A DNA stretch of 25,773 nucleotides from Polysphondylium violaceum (taxonomy: Eukaryota; Evosea; Eumycetozoa; Dictyosteliales; Dictyosteliaceae): contig AJWJ01000331.1 in the NCBI GenBank assembly GCA_000277445.1, positions 1-25,773 of the forward strand, in the 5' to 3' direction. Shown piece by piece: positions 9,250-19,141 of this stretch; position 1 is the stretch's first letter, and each line of letters opens with the position of its first letter. Both the position numbers and the translations under genes were made by a program. The notes beneath the pieces are model-generated. The model was not told where the DNA came from. It ran no database searches and saw only the letters and a list, made by a program, of their open reading frames with translations.

Positions 9250-11892
9250 ATGCTCATATCTGACATACCATTAATTTGTAAATGTTGTTCACCACCACGA
9301 TATTATCAATCACCTGTGTTGAGTGTGTGTGATCATATTGTGTGTAGAGACACTGTTGTGCAGTTTGGTGATACATATGTTTGTTCTTTGTGTAATAGTA
9401 GTAGTGATCAACTTGACACAGAGTCTGATAGAGTGCGAGATATTGTGAATAAAATAGAGAGTAAATATTTATGTAAACTGCACAATAAAGATATTTATCA
9501 AGTATGCTGGACCTGTAACACAGCTTGGTGTTATTTATGTGAAAATGAAGATTGTAAAACTTATTATTCTCATGATAGAAATGACATATTAGATAGTGTA
9601 AATGCTTTGAATATTTTAGACGAGAATATCAAAGAGTATATGCAAGATAATTCAATTAAAATACAAAATAATCTAGATCACCTGGAACAAGAAATTAGAA
9701 ATAATGATCAAATAATCACAAGATTAAGAGAATTAAATCAATATTTAAAGAATAGATTAGATAATCATTATTTACAATCACTAGAAACAGAATTTATTGT
9801 TTTAGAGAATCGTTTATCATCTTCAATCAATCAACTCACTGAAACAAAACAAAATATTAATAATTATCTCAACAATTTCAACACAAAGAAATCAACAACA
9901 CAATTATATGTTCAAGTATTAGATTGGTTTAAAGAAAAGAATAGTGTATTTAGTTATAAAATATATTCATCAACATTTCAAGAATATGATATCATAGATC
10001 AATTACTCAATAGTTATTATCAATCACAACAACATTCACTCAATCCAACTACAACACCACCAACAGATCAACAACAACAATTTTTAATCACATTAAATGA
10101 ATGTATAGATATCAAAGAATCAATAGATACGAGACCATTACTATGTTATCCAATTATAAACTCTTATAAATTCTTTAATTTACCTAAACATCCAATTGTT
10201 GATCCAATCAATAATAGTCAATTAGATTTATTCTTAAATAGTAAAACAACACCAACAAAGAATAATAATAATGAGAATGATAATAATAATGATAAAAACA
10301 TAGACAATGTATTCCATATCCTGAATAAGGATTTTTTAAATAATATTGACTCCTATCATGTAACAAGATTTTTTTATTATATATCAGAATCAAAGTTTCA
10401 ATTTAATTATCTATTCTTTGTTCAAACATTGGATGATTACAAGAATATATTGATAAAGTTAGATAAAAACTTTTCACATTCACCAATTGTTGGCGATAGG
10501 GAATTAATAGATTTATTCAACCGTAAAACTAGTAATTTAACATCAGTATTAATAGTTTATCATCGTGATTTTTATGATAAATATAAAGATGGATTACAAT
10601 ATAACAATAGTAATATTAAAACAATAATCATTTCGGATTCAGGTTTCAAAGCCAATCTTCCAAACGTTAATATATTTGGTGAACATGTTTTGGAACCATT
10701 AAGTAAAGAAGGTTTGGAATTATTATTCAACTATTTAACAGATTCTATCGTTTCAAAAGATGACATATTCTACAAGCCATTAATGTATACCATCACTAAA
10801 TTTAATCTGAAATATATAGTTGAAAATTTAACCAAAGAAATAAGAAACAAAAAAAAACGCCAAATAACATCATCTATAGTCAATTGTAAGTATAATATTA
10901 ATACATACCGAATGTTAATACTGATCAATAAACTTAAACTTCTTTTAAATATTAAATCTAGATCTTATAGAATTATGGCACCTAGTGAAATAAATCCAGA
11001 AAAATTAATATTCAAATTTCCGATCGGTGAAATGTTAATGTCATTACAAGTTAATTTTTTAGAAAGTCAAACCAAACAAAATAATAAATGGGTACCAATA
11101 ACAATAACAATGATGCAATCACCAAAACAATGTACAGATCCTTATCAACTCATATTAACATCAGAGTATGCACAAATCATTGTCAACAATAACACCAATG
11201 GTGACGTATATAATATAAAATTCGACTTACGTTTTAAAGAGATTTGTTTCAATCCACTCTCTAAAAAAGGGTGCATAAATCTCATTCCTCTATCAGGCAC
11301 ATTCCAATCACGATCACAAGGCATCCAACCACTATCATTATCCAATTGTTTTGGTACAATTTTACATCGACCACCACCTCGACCAACTCAAGAATTCATT
11401 CACAGAAAGAATTATCACAGAGTTGTATATAGAATTGAAATCGATGCCATTGGATATATTTTCAGTACAAATAACAATAACAATCAAGACTCTGAAAAAA
11501 TAATTGCAATTAGATTGGAATCTGGAGATGAGGGAATCAATTTTATCAACATTGAAGGTATGATTCATTTCATTGGTAATGTGAAGTTTATCAAAGATAC
11601 AGACCATTTATTGATAATAACATCAGAATATTCAAGATTTGCAAACAACAATCAACTCACATTCAAAAGTAAAGATAATCAACCCATTCCAGATACAGGT
11701 AACTTGAATATGGGTGGAAATCTCTGTGGTGATATTATTTTAAAAGATGGTAGTACTATTATCTCTTTTGATATTCCTGCATACATCAATGGAAAAATAA
11801 CACCACCCCGCAAAAATCTTTTTTTTTCATTCTTACAATTTATTAGCATTTTGTTTTTTTTTAATGAGTTTTTTTCTTTGGTAAAAAAATAA
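9250..11892 (+). CDS. RBCC/TRIM-like protein, copy A (intron read through in frame)
   Basis: ATG at 9250 aligns with the starts of B-D. RING-like zinc finger: C-x2-C near residues 10-13, C-x-H-x2-C, then C-x2-C. B-box: CKLH-x7-CWTC-x4-CYLC, then an acidic Cys and one His. Long coiled coil at about residues 115-225, a low-complexity Gln/Asn/Pro spacer, a mixed alpha/beta region, and a C-terminal beta-rich domain (from 'FKFPIGEMLMSL' on). In the paralogues these last two regions are separated by an intron. Here the matching 76-nt stretch (10886-10961) has no stop and stays in frame, giving 880 residues. An A-tract just before it (around 10848-10857) is one base shorter than in B, so the normal splice would now shift the frame. 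The C-terminus also has an extra hydrophobic tail (FFSFLQFISILFFF) after 'IPAYING', absent from the others. Next to the zinc finger, Asp replaces the His found in B-D. Function unknown; by architecture a possible ubiquitin ligase or sensor. Confidence 0.8.
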   Translation: MLISDIPLICKCCSPPRYYQSPVLSVCDHIVCRDTVVQFGDTYVCSLCNSSSDQLDTESDRVRDIVNKIESKYLCKLHNKDIYQVCWTCNTAWCYLCENEDCKTYYSHDRNDILDSVNALNILDENIKEYMQDNSIKIQNNLDHLEQEIRNNDQIITRLRELNQYLKNRLDNHYLQSLETEFIVLENRLSSSINQLTETKQNINNYLNNFNTKKSTTQLYVQVLDWFKEKNSVFSYKIYSSTFQEYDIIDQLLNSYYQSQQHSLNPTTTPPTDQQQQFLITLNECIDIKESIDTRPLLCYPIINSYKFFNLPKHPIVDPINNSQLDLFLNSKTTPTKNNNNENDNNNDKNIDNVFHILNKDFLNNIDSYHVTRFFYYISESKFQFNYLFFVQTLDDYKNILIKLDKNFSHSPIVGDRELIDLFNRKTSNLTSVLIVYHRDFYDKYKDGLQYNNSNIKTIIISDSGFKANLPNVNIFGEHVLEPLSKEGLELLFNYLTDSIVSKDDIFYKPLMYTITKFNLKYIVENLTKEIRNKKKRQITSSIVNCKYNINTYRMLILINKLKLLLNIKSRSYRIMAPSEINPEKLIFKFPIGEMLMSLQVNFLESQTKQNNKWVPITITMMQSPKQCTDPYQLILTSEYAQIIVNNNTNGDVYNIKFDLRFKEICFNPLSKKGCINLIPLSGTFQSRSQGIQPLSLSNCFGTILHRPPPRPTQEFIHRKNYHRVVYRIEIDAIGYIFSTNNNNNQDSEKIIAIRLESGDEGINFINIEGMIHFIGNVKFIKDTDHLLIITSEYSRFANNNQLTFKSKDNQPIPDTGNLNMGGNLCGDIILKDGSTIISFDIPAYINGKITPPRKNLFFSFLQFISILFFFNEFFSLVKK
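10886..10961 (+). other. Former or optional intron of RBCC copy A, read in frame
   Basis: GTAAGT donor at 10886 and CTAG acceptor ending 10961 align with the introns of B, C and D. The 76-nt length leaves remainder 1 on division by 3. Retained, it encodes about 25 extra residues without a stop; removed, it puts exon 2 out of frame because of a one-base change upstream. Confidence 0.6.
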
Positions 11893-12385
11893 AAGTTTTT
11901 CCATCTGTTTTTCAATTCACATTATTGTTCTTATTATCATTATTATTATTATTATTATTATCTATGATTTAAATCTACTATATTATTTTGTGAGAAAATT
12001 ATCTACATAATTCTATTCTCATGTTCTTTTCCTTATGTATCAAGGAAAAGAAATTTTATTTTTACAAATTATACTAATTTACTTTCTCCATACTCGTTAC
12101 TGATTACAAAATTAAAGTACCGATAAAACCTATTAAAATCCGAATACTTAACGCATGTGCCATCTGATCTGAGATCTGGCTGGGGAAAATCGCTATAAAT
12201 AGAAAAGCAATAATCATATCTTTATTTTTCATTTCATAGTTTTATTATCATACTTTTCTAAACTCTGCAACTACTTGCTACTATAATAACTAGTAGTTGT
12301 AGAGCCCCACTTTTATTGTCTTCATTTATTCTATCTAATTGTCTTTTGCTTTAAATCTAAGATACTCTATTTTAATCAACTTGTG
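11893..12385. other. Intergenic region with ankyrin-like gene fragment and about 0.4 kb unexplained insert
   Basis: 11923-11989 matches the Asn-run region of the ankyrin-like gene (compare 5911-5965). 11990-12385 matches nothing else in the window. It is bracketed by a 7-bp TTATTTT direct repeat (11983-11989, 12386-12392) and resumes at the matching point of the ankyrin-like gene. It contains a TATA-like TATAAATA at 12194-12201. The family is not identifiable; low complexity at the ends makes the flanking repeat weak evidence of insertion. Confidence 0.4.
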
Positions 12386-12471
12386 TTATTTTTTATTTTC
12401 AACAATGTAATACTTTTTGTATTTACCAAATCGATGAACTGCATATCTTCAATAGATTTATAAATGTTATT
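12386..12471 (-). pseudogene. Fragment of the ankyrin-like gene (5' coding part)
   Basis: TTTTCAACAATG.AATRCTTTTTGTATTTAC..CATAT..TCAATAGATTTATA matches 5965-6050 on the same strand, so the encoded fragment is on the minus strand as in the parent. Together with 11923-11989 it represents the region around residues 40-95 of the parent protein. Confidence 0.7.
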
Positions 12472-12473
12472 TA

Positions 12474-12555
12474 AATAATAAATGGGTACCAATAACAATA
12501 ATACAAGACCCTAACTTTTATAGATCCATCAGAGTATGCACTAATCATTGTTAAC
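12474..12555 (+). pseudogene. RBCC exon 2 fragment fused to an FNIP fragment
   Basis: AATAAATGGGTACCAATAAC..TCAGAGTATGCAC.AATCATTGT matches the start of the RBCC C-terminal domain (for example 15840-15940) with a short internal deletion. At about 12553-12556 it switches into FNIP sequence (AACAAAACGTCTAATTCCC). The junction creates a chimera of two gene families. Confidence 0.75.
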
Positions 12556-13545
12556 AAAACGTCTAATTCCCTCATCGGTGCCCAAGTTGGATTTAAAAAG
12601 ATCATTCAACTATTGTTTTGGAGTACAATTAGACTCATTTTGGGAAGGTCTAAAAGAGCTCTGTATGTGGAGTACAGGAACACAAGAAACGGGAAAGATA
12701 TTGCCTGGTTTTTTACCTCTATCGTTGACATTATTAGATCTTACGTATTACTATCACACCTTTCAAACATTTTGCCATTAAACTTAAAAATACAATATCA
12801 ATTTCTACATCCACTTTCCTTAACTGAGGCCATGTGCCTTCCACCCACTCTCGAAATATTGAAGCTTCATTGTATTAATGGTCGAATTTGTCGAAATGCT
12901 ATTCCTTCAGGCGTAAGGGACTTGGAATTGATCTTTTCTGGTGAACAAGCTGTTTTAAAAGAGCTATAGGAAATTGAAACCAGAAACATTGGCATCTTGC
13001 CAAAACTTGAAGACACTTTGTTTGGGCTCATTAAACTTGACTCCTCTTTGTATACCCTCAAGTGTCACTCGACTTTTTTTAGATCTCTCAAATACTACAA
13101 AGTGGAAAATGTAATTCCAAATTCAGTTTGTTTTCTATCTTTAAAATGGGCATCAGCCTCTCACCAAACCATTGATCTTGGGATTGTTCCCAATTCAGTT
13201 GAAACTCTAGTACTAAAGGCCAGTGGCGGTATGATTGATTCTCTTGATGCACTCTCAGATACAGTAGCGTATATTGACTTTGGCCCAACCCTTACAGCCT
13301 ATAGCTTTGATTCTCAACGATTAACATCATTACGTCATATAAAGAATTTACCATGGGTTCAATCTACTCTTTCATTTCCCCCATATCTTGAATCACTCCA
13401 CATGACAAAAAATTATTATGAAAAAAATTTTATTCAATCTTTTAATAATAATAGTTTCCCAAAAAATGTCCCATTTATTAATATTGTAAAAAAATAAAAT
13501 TCATACATATATGATAATCATGAAGTTGAAAATGTATCGGAATGA
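12556..13545 (+). pseudogene. FNIP-repeat gene copy with two internal deletions
   Basis: Near-identical pieces of the intact FNIP gene follow one another: 12556-12790 (parent 6770-7005), 12797-12966 (parent about 7275-7443) and 12970-13497 (parent about 7805-8334), continuing into the shared 3' flank to about 13545. About 270 and 360 bp are missing at the two junctions. Frames change between pieces, so no full protein is possible; the last piece (13106-13497) still has an open frame ending at the parental stop. The 5' part is lost. Confidence 0.85.
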
Positions 13546-13799
13546 TATTTATTTTAAAAAAATTGTACGCTGATTAATAGAAACATTTTTACCCCTTTTT
13601 TAGTGTAAGAGATCGAAACCCTCAAGAAATTTATTCATAAATCGAGTAAAACTTTTCTTTCGTTATTAGAGACTACCGGATGTTCTCTATATCCATATAC
13701 AAGTTTGTAAACTGGCAAAGAAATTGGTGGATTGAGATATTATTACTGAAAAAAGTAATTTTTACAAAAAAAAGTGTTGCTTTTAGATGTTATGAGAAA
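13546..13799. other. Spacer before RBCC copy B
   Basis: No gene is supported. The last 60 bp (TTACAAAAAAAAGTGTTGCTTTTAG..) resemble the DNA before copy D. The block 13640-13745 is less AT-rich and has a short minus-strand open frame, but I see no family resemblance. Confidence 0.4.
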
Positions 13800-13870
13800 T
13801 GTGATCATTGCAAAAATAGAGTTTTTTCATTGTTTATTTTTTATATCATATCATACTACTTGTAATTCTC
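13800..13870 (+). promoter_or_regulatory. Conserved 5' leader of RBCC copy B
   Basis: GTGATCATTGCAAAAATAGAGTTTTTTCATTGTTTATTTTTTATATCATATCATACTACTTG aligns with the leader found before the other copies. Confidence 0.45.
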
Positions 13871-16524
13871 ATGTCTGATATATCATTAATTTGTGAATGT
13901 TGTTCACCACCACGATATTATCAATCACCTGTGTTTTTGAGTGTGTGTGATCATATTGTGTGTAGACATACTGTTGCGGAGTTTGGTGATACATATGTTT
14001 GTTCTTTGTGTAATAGTAGTAGTGATCAACTTGACACAGAGTCTGATAGAGTGCGTGATATTGTGAATAAAATAGAGAGCAAATATATATGTAAACTGCA
14101 CAATCAAGATATTAGTTATGTATGCTGGACCTGTAACACACCTCAGTGTGATTTATGTAATTATGAGGATTGTAAAAAGAATTCTCATCATAGAAAGAAA
14201 TTATTAGAATACATAAACCTTTTGAATATATTAGACGAGAATATCAAAATGTTTTTGCAAGATAATACAAAAATACAAGATAATCTTGATCACTTTGAAC
14301 AAGAGATTAGAAATAATGAACAAATAATCACAAGATTAAGAGAATTAAAACAACATATAAAAGATAGATTAGATAATCATTATTTACAATCACTAGAAAC
14401 AGAATTTAGTATTTTAGAGAATCGTATATCATCTTCAATCAATCAACTCACTGAAACAAAACAAACTATCAATAATTATCTCAACAATTTCAACACAAAG
14501 AAATCAGCCACACAATTACTTGTTCAAGTATTAGATTGGTTTAAAGAAAAGAATAGTGTTTGTAGTTATAAAATATATTCATCAACAACATTTAAAGAAT
14601 ATGATATCATAGATCAATTACTCAATAGTTATTATCAATCACAACAACGTTCACCCACTCCAACAATATTTAAAGAATATGGTTTCATAGATCGATTACT
14701 CAATCGTTTTTATAAACCACAACAACATTCACTCACTCCAACAACAGATCAACAACAACAACAACAATTTAAAAACAAATTAAAACAATGTATAGATATC
14801 AAAGAATCAATAGATACTAGACCATTAATATGTTATCCAATTACAAACTCTTATAAATTCTTTAATTTACCTAAACATCCAATTGTTGATCAAATCAATA
14901 ATAGTCAATTTGGTTTATTCTTAAATAGTCATCCAATTGTTGAACCAATCAATAATGGTCAATTAGATATATTCATAAATAGTCAATTAGCACCAAGGAA
15001 GAATAATAATAAGATTGATAATAACATAGACAATGTATTCCATATCCTTAATAGGGATTTCCATGATGGTGTAAGAAGATTATTTTATTATTTATCAGAA
15101 TCAAAGTTTCATTTTAATTATTTATTCTTTGTTCAAATATTGGATGATTATAAAAATATAATGATAAAGTTAGATAAAAATTTTTCACATTCAGCAATTG
15201 TTGGCGGTAGGCAATTGCTAGATTTATTCCATCGTAAAATTAGTAATTTAACATCAGTATTAATAGTTTATCATCTTGATTTTTATGATAAATATAAATA
15301 TGAAATACAATATAAAAATAGTAATATTAAAACAATTATCATTGCCGATGATTCACATTTCAAAGTCCATGGTTCAGGTTTCAAAGCCCATCATTCAGGT
15401 TTCAATGCCGATCATCCAAACGTTAATATATTTGGTCAACATGTTTTGGAACGATTAGGAAAAGAAGGTTTGGAATTATTATTCAACTATTTAACAGATT
15501 CTATCGTTTCAAAAGATGACATATTCTACAAGCCATTAATGTATACCATCACTCAAGTGCGTCTGAAATTTATGGTTGAAGAGATAGCCAAACATATCAG
15601 AAACAAAACAAAAACGCCAAATGACATCATCTATAGTAGATTGTTGTAAGTATAGTTATAATACCTACCTTATGGTAATACTGACATAAACATATTTTAA
15701 ATATTAAACGCCCTAGATCTTTTGGCACTGTTGATAGAGTACCAAGTGAAATAAAAGCAGAACACTTAGTGTTCAAATTCCCAGTTGGTGAAATGTTATG
15801 GTCATTACAAGTTAATTATGTAGAAAGTCAAACCAAACAAAATAATAAATGGGTACCAATAACAATAATGCAATCACCAAACGAATGTACAGATCCTTAT
15901 CAACTCATATTAACATCAGAATATGCACAAATCATTGTCAACAATAACACCAATGGTGACGTGTATAATATAAAATTTAACTTACGTTTTAAAAAGATTT
16001 GTTACAATTTTCACGATGAAGGGTGCATAAATCTCATTCCTCTATCAGGCACATTCGAATCACGATTGCAAGGCATCCAACCACTATCATTATCCAATTG
16101 TTTTGGCACAATTTTATACCAACCAAGTAGGGGTTATCACCTTTTTTCTTGCAATTTTGAAATCGATGCCATTGGATATAGTTTCAGTACAAACAACAAC
16201 AATAACAACAACAATCAAAACTCTGAAAAAAGAATTGCAATTAGATTGGCAGATAGTGGACTGAGTATCAAATATATCTACATTGAGGACACTATTCATT
16301 TCATTGGTGATGTGAAGTTTATCAAAGATACAGATCATACATTTATAATAACATCAAATTATTCAAGATTTGCAAACAATAATCAACTCGTATTCAAAAG
16401 TAAAGATAATCAACCCATTCCAGATAGAGGTAACTTTAGTGGAAATCTATGTGGTGATATTATTTTAAAAGATGGAACTATTATCTCTTTTGATATTCCT
16501 GCATATATAAATATAGACAAATGA
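13871..16524 (+). CDS. RBCC/TRIM-like protein, copy B, two exons
   Basis: Exons 13871-15645 and 15717-16524 join in phase 2 (TT + A = Leu) to give about 860 residues. RING-like finger: C8, C11, C26, H28, C31, C44, C47; the sixth classical Cys is absent, with H33 close to its place. B-box: C74-x2-H77, C85-x2-C88, C93-x2-C96, H106/H107. Coiled coil about 115-215. The spacer holds three copy-specific in-frame expansions: a 26-residue FKEY..LLN duplication (14591-14746), an 18-residue HPIV duplication (14876-14983) and three 7-residue units (15350-15412). An alpha/beta region with strands such as LTSVLIVYH and IKTIIIADD ends exon 1; exon 2 encodes a beta-rich domain that includes an Asn run (NNNNNNNNQ). 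No signal peptide or membrane segment. Known: RING + B-box + coiled coil defines TRIM ubiquitin ligases in animals; whether this lineage is homologous or convergent is open. Confidence 0.85.
14591..14746 (+). repeat. 78-bp in-frame duplication in copy B spacer
   Basis: TTTAAAGAATATGATATCAT.. (14591) and TTTAAAGAATATGGTTTCAT.. (14669) are 78 bp apart and encode FKEYxxIDxLLNxxYxxQQxSxTPT-type units. Also doubled in C and E, single in A and D. Confidence 0.85.
14876..14983 (+). repeat. 54-bp in-frame duplication unique to copy B
   Basis: CATCCAATTGTTGATCAAAT.. (14876-14929) and CATCCAATTGTTGAACCAAT.. (14930-14983) encode two HPIVxxINNxQ units of 18 residues. Confidence 0.85.
15350..15412 (+). 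repeat. Three 21-bp in-frame units unique to copy B
   Basis: Three consecutive 21-bp units encode DSHFKVH / GSGFKAH / HSGFNAD. The other copies have one corresponding unit. Confidence 0.8.
15646..15716 (+). other. Intron of RBCC copy B (71 nt)
   Basis: Donor GTAAGT at 15646, acceptor CCCTAG ending at 15716. Splicing joins '..IIYSRL' to 'SFGTVDRVPSEIKAEH' in frame with the downstream 251-codon open frame. The same position and phase are found in copies C and D. Confidence 0.85.
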
Positions 16525-17229
16525 AAGAAATAAATTAAATAAAATATATAGACAACTAATTACTACTAAGTGTAAAATATTATTTCTATTTTTACTTGTA
16601 AAAGTTATTTTTCTTAGCTCCTAAAATGGTGGGTCAATTTTAGGAAATCGATTCATTTTTACAATTTATAAATTGCAATGAAAAAATATTAGGCAGCCCT
16701 TTTTGAATAAACATTAAATGATAATTGGTAAAGGTTATGCCAAGTGTTTTTTACTTTTTCATTTCCTATTTGCATTTGCCTTTATTGGTAGTTGATGTCT
16801 TAATTTTTGTGACTTGATATAAAGAGAATTTGTACAGAGTACAACTCACCTGTCCATTTGTTTATATTACAATTTCCTGCTGAATGAAACGGAGTCCATA
16901 ATCGGAGCCAAAGTAATTTCTAGGACCAAAAAGACTTATTTCTGATGTTTGTAATTGAGATTGTGGTTGTTGAATATGTTGTGGGTTTTATTGAGGTTTA
17001 GGTTCTATTAAAAGATTTAAAATATTTGTATCTCAGTGAGTTGAAAGTGTCCAAAAAAAAGAGTTGTTAAGCCTATTCTTTATATATATAGCAGGTAATG
17101 ATAGAAATCTGATACATTGTCATATTCATTAACGAATTCTCTTGATCATGTTGCTAAATCTAGGTTTAATTTTAACTTCCTGTATCTGGTCTTGGTATTC
17201 TTTCATGTATAGAATATATTAATCCGAAA
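16525..17229. other. Spacer after copy B with remnant of an unidentified gene
   Basis: 16535-16680 is 3' flank shared with copy C (compare 22140-22216 and 22351-22400). 16860-17010 is the second copy of the remnant seen at 8885-9015; on the minus strand it reads about 40 codons of Gln/Pro-rich protein ending in a stop near 16868. The rest is AT-rich with no gene I can support. Confidence 0.4.
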
Positions 17230-17470
17230 CACTCTCAGATACAGTAGCGTATATTGACTTTGGCCCACCCTTAGAGCCTATAGCTTTAATGCTCAACGAT
17301 TAACATCATTATGCCACATAAAAAATCTACGATGGGTTCAATCTACTCTTTTATTTCTCCTTATCTTGGAGCACTCCACATAATAATAAATTCTTTGAAA
17401 AAAATTTTATTCAATCTTTTAATAATAATAGTTGCCTAAAAAAATAAAATTCATTAATATATCTGAATTT
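17230..17470 (+). pseudogene. FNIP gene 3' fragment
   Basis: CACTCTCAGATACAGTAGCGTATATTGACTTTGGCCCA.. to TAAAAAAATAAAATTCAT matches the last 240 bp of the FNIP genes, closest to the copy ending at 13497 (shared CAGTAGCGT). Several small changes and a short deletion near the end break the frame. It lies just upstream of RBCC copy E. Confidence 0.85.
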
Positions 17471-17504
17471 AAAAAACTCCCTTTCATTTGGAAATCTCTG
17501 CTAA

Positions 17505-17576
17505 TGTATTCGAAAAAATATACTTTATTCATTGTTTGTTTTTCATATCATACTACTACAATTTGTAATAATTCAC
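17505..17576 (+). promoter_or_regulatory. Conserved 5' leader of RBCC pseudogene E
   Basis: GAAAAAATATACTTTATTCATTGTTTGTTTTTCATATCATACTACTAC matches the leader of the intact copies. Confidence 0.4.
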
Positions 17577-18757
17577 ATGTCTAATACATCATTATTTTGT
17601 GAATGTTGTTCACCACCACGATATTATGAATCACCTGTGTTTTTGAGTGTGTGATCATATTGTGTGTAGACATACTGTTGTGCAGTTTGGTGATACATAT
17701 GTTTGTCCTTTGTACACGTGTCAGAGTATTAGTTATCAACTTGACAGAGTCTGATAGAGTGCGTGATATTTTAAATGAAATAGAGAATTTATATGTAAAC
17801 TGCACAATAAAGATATTAGTTATGTATGCTCGACCTGTAACACGCCTCAGTGTGATTTGTTGTTCTGGTCTTGAAACAAAGGGATTATTTGATTATAAAA
17901 ACGTTTGGATATATTAGACGAGAATATCAAAAAGTTTATGCAAGATAATACAATTAAAATACAAGATAATCTATATCACTTTGAACAAGAGATTAGAAAT
18001 AATGAACAAATAATAACAAGATTAAGAGAATTAAAAGAAAATATAAAGAATAGATTAGATAATCATTATTTACAATCACTTGAAACAGAGTTTAGGGTTA
18101 TAGAGAATCGCTTCTCATCTTCAATCAATCAACTCACTGAAACAAAACAAAATATCAATAATTATCTCAACAATTTCAACACAAAGAAATCAGCCACAGA
18201 AATACTTGTTCAAGTATTAGATTGGTTTAAAGAATAGAATAGTGTTTGTAGCTATAAAATATATTCATCAACAACATTTAAAGAATTTGATATCATAGAT
18301 CAACTACTCAATAGTTATTATCAATCACAACAACGTTCACCCACTACAACAACATTTAAAGAATATGGTTTCATAGATCGATTACTCAATCGTTTTTATA
18401 AACCATAACAACATTCACTCACTCCAACAACACCAACAGATCAACAACAACAACAATTTAAAAACAAATTAAAACAATGTATAGATATCAAAGAATCAAT
18501 AGATACGAGACCAATACGATGTTATCCGATTATAAACTCTTATAAATTCTTTAATTTACCTAAACATCCAATTGTTGAACCAATCATTAATAGTCAATTA
18601 GATTTATTCATAAATAGTAAAACCACACCAATGAAAATTAAAAATAGATATAATAACATAGACAATGTATTTGTTTTCTGTGATAAAGACCAATCATATA
18701 ACAAAATTATTTTATTATTTATCAGAATCAAAGTTTCAATTTAATTATTTATTTATT
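17577..18757 (+). pseudogene. RBCC/TRIM-like copy E, broken and 3'-truncated
   Basis: Begins ATGTCTAATACATCATTA like its paralogues and covers the RING-like, B-box, coiled-coil and spacer regions. A 2-bp loss in GTGTGTGTGAT near 17650, further small deletions near 17745 and 17845, and premature stops (for example TAG at 18235-18237, TAA at 18406-18408) destroy the frame. Sequence ends abruptly near 18757 in the middle of the exon 1 alpha/beta region, where inverted FNIP sequence begins. The coiled-coil stretch 17905-18237 is still open. Its 5' part shares copy D features (CPLYTCQS, SGLETKG), while the middle carries the FKEY duplication of B and C, so it is a mosaic. Confidence 0.85.
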
Positions 18758-19097
18758 CACCAGAAAAGATCAATTCCAAGTCCCTTACACGTGAAGGAAT
18801 AACATTTCTAAAATTTTGACCATTAATACAATGAGCTTCAATATCTAGAAAGTGGGTGGAAGGCACATGGCGTCAGTCAAGAAAAGTGGATATGAAAAAA
18901 ATGAATTGAAAGGTTTGGAAATTGTTTTTATCAATGTCTAAAAAAACTTTTTTCCACATCGGAGACCAAGTTGGATTTAAAAAGATCATAGAACTATTGA
19001 TTTGGAATACGAATTAACATACTTTGGGAAGGTCTAAAAGAGCTCGGTATGAGGAGTACAGGTACACAAGAAACGATAAATATAGAGCCTGGTTCTT
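18758..19097. pseudogene. FNIP gene fragments in inverted then direct orientation (fold-back)
   Basis: 18758-18913 is the reverse complement of the FNIP region around 7265-7425. At about 18911-18916 it switches to direct-strand FNIP sequence (TTTGGAAATTGTTTTTATCAATGTCTA..) matching 6745-6930 and ending at 19097. Both pieces are diverged and cannot encode protein. Confidence 0.8.
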
Positions 19098-19141
19098 GGA
19101 TCTAAATTAAAAAAACCCACAAGTTTTGTATTTCCATTTTT

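Noticed and set aside
11990-12385. Solo LTR of a retroelement
   Set aside because: No convincing TG...CA ends or clean target duplication; kept only as an unexplained insert.
15276-15458. Short overlapping open frames inside the RBCC, FNIP and mannosidase genes on either strand
   Set aside because: They are shadows of the real coding frames; they repeat in every paralogue and have no independent protein features.
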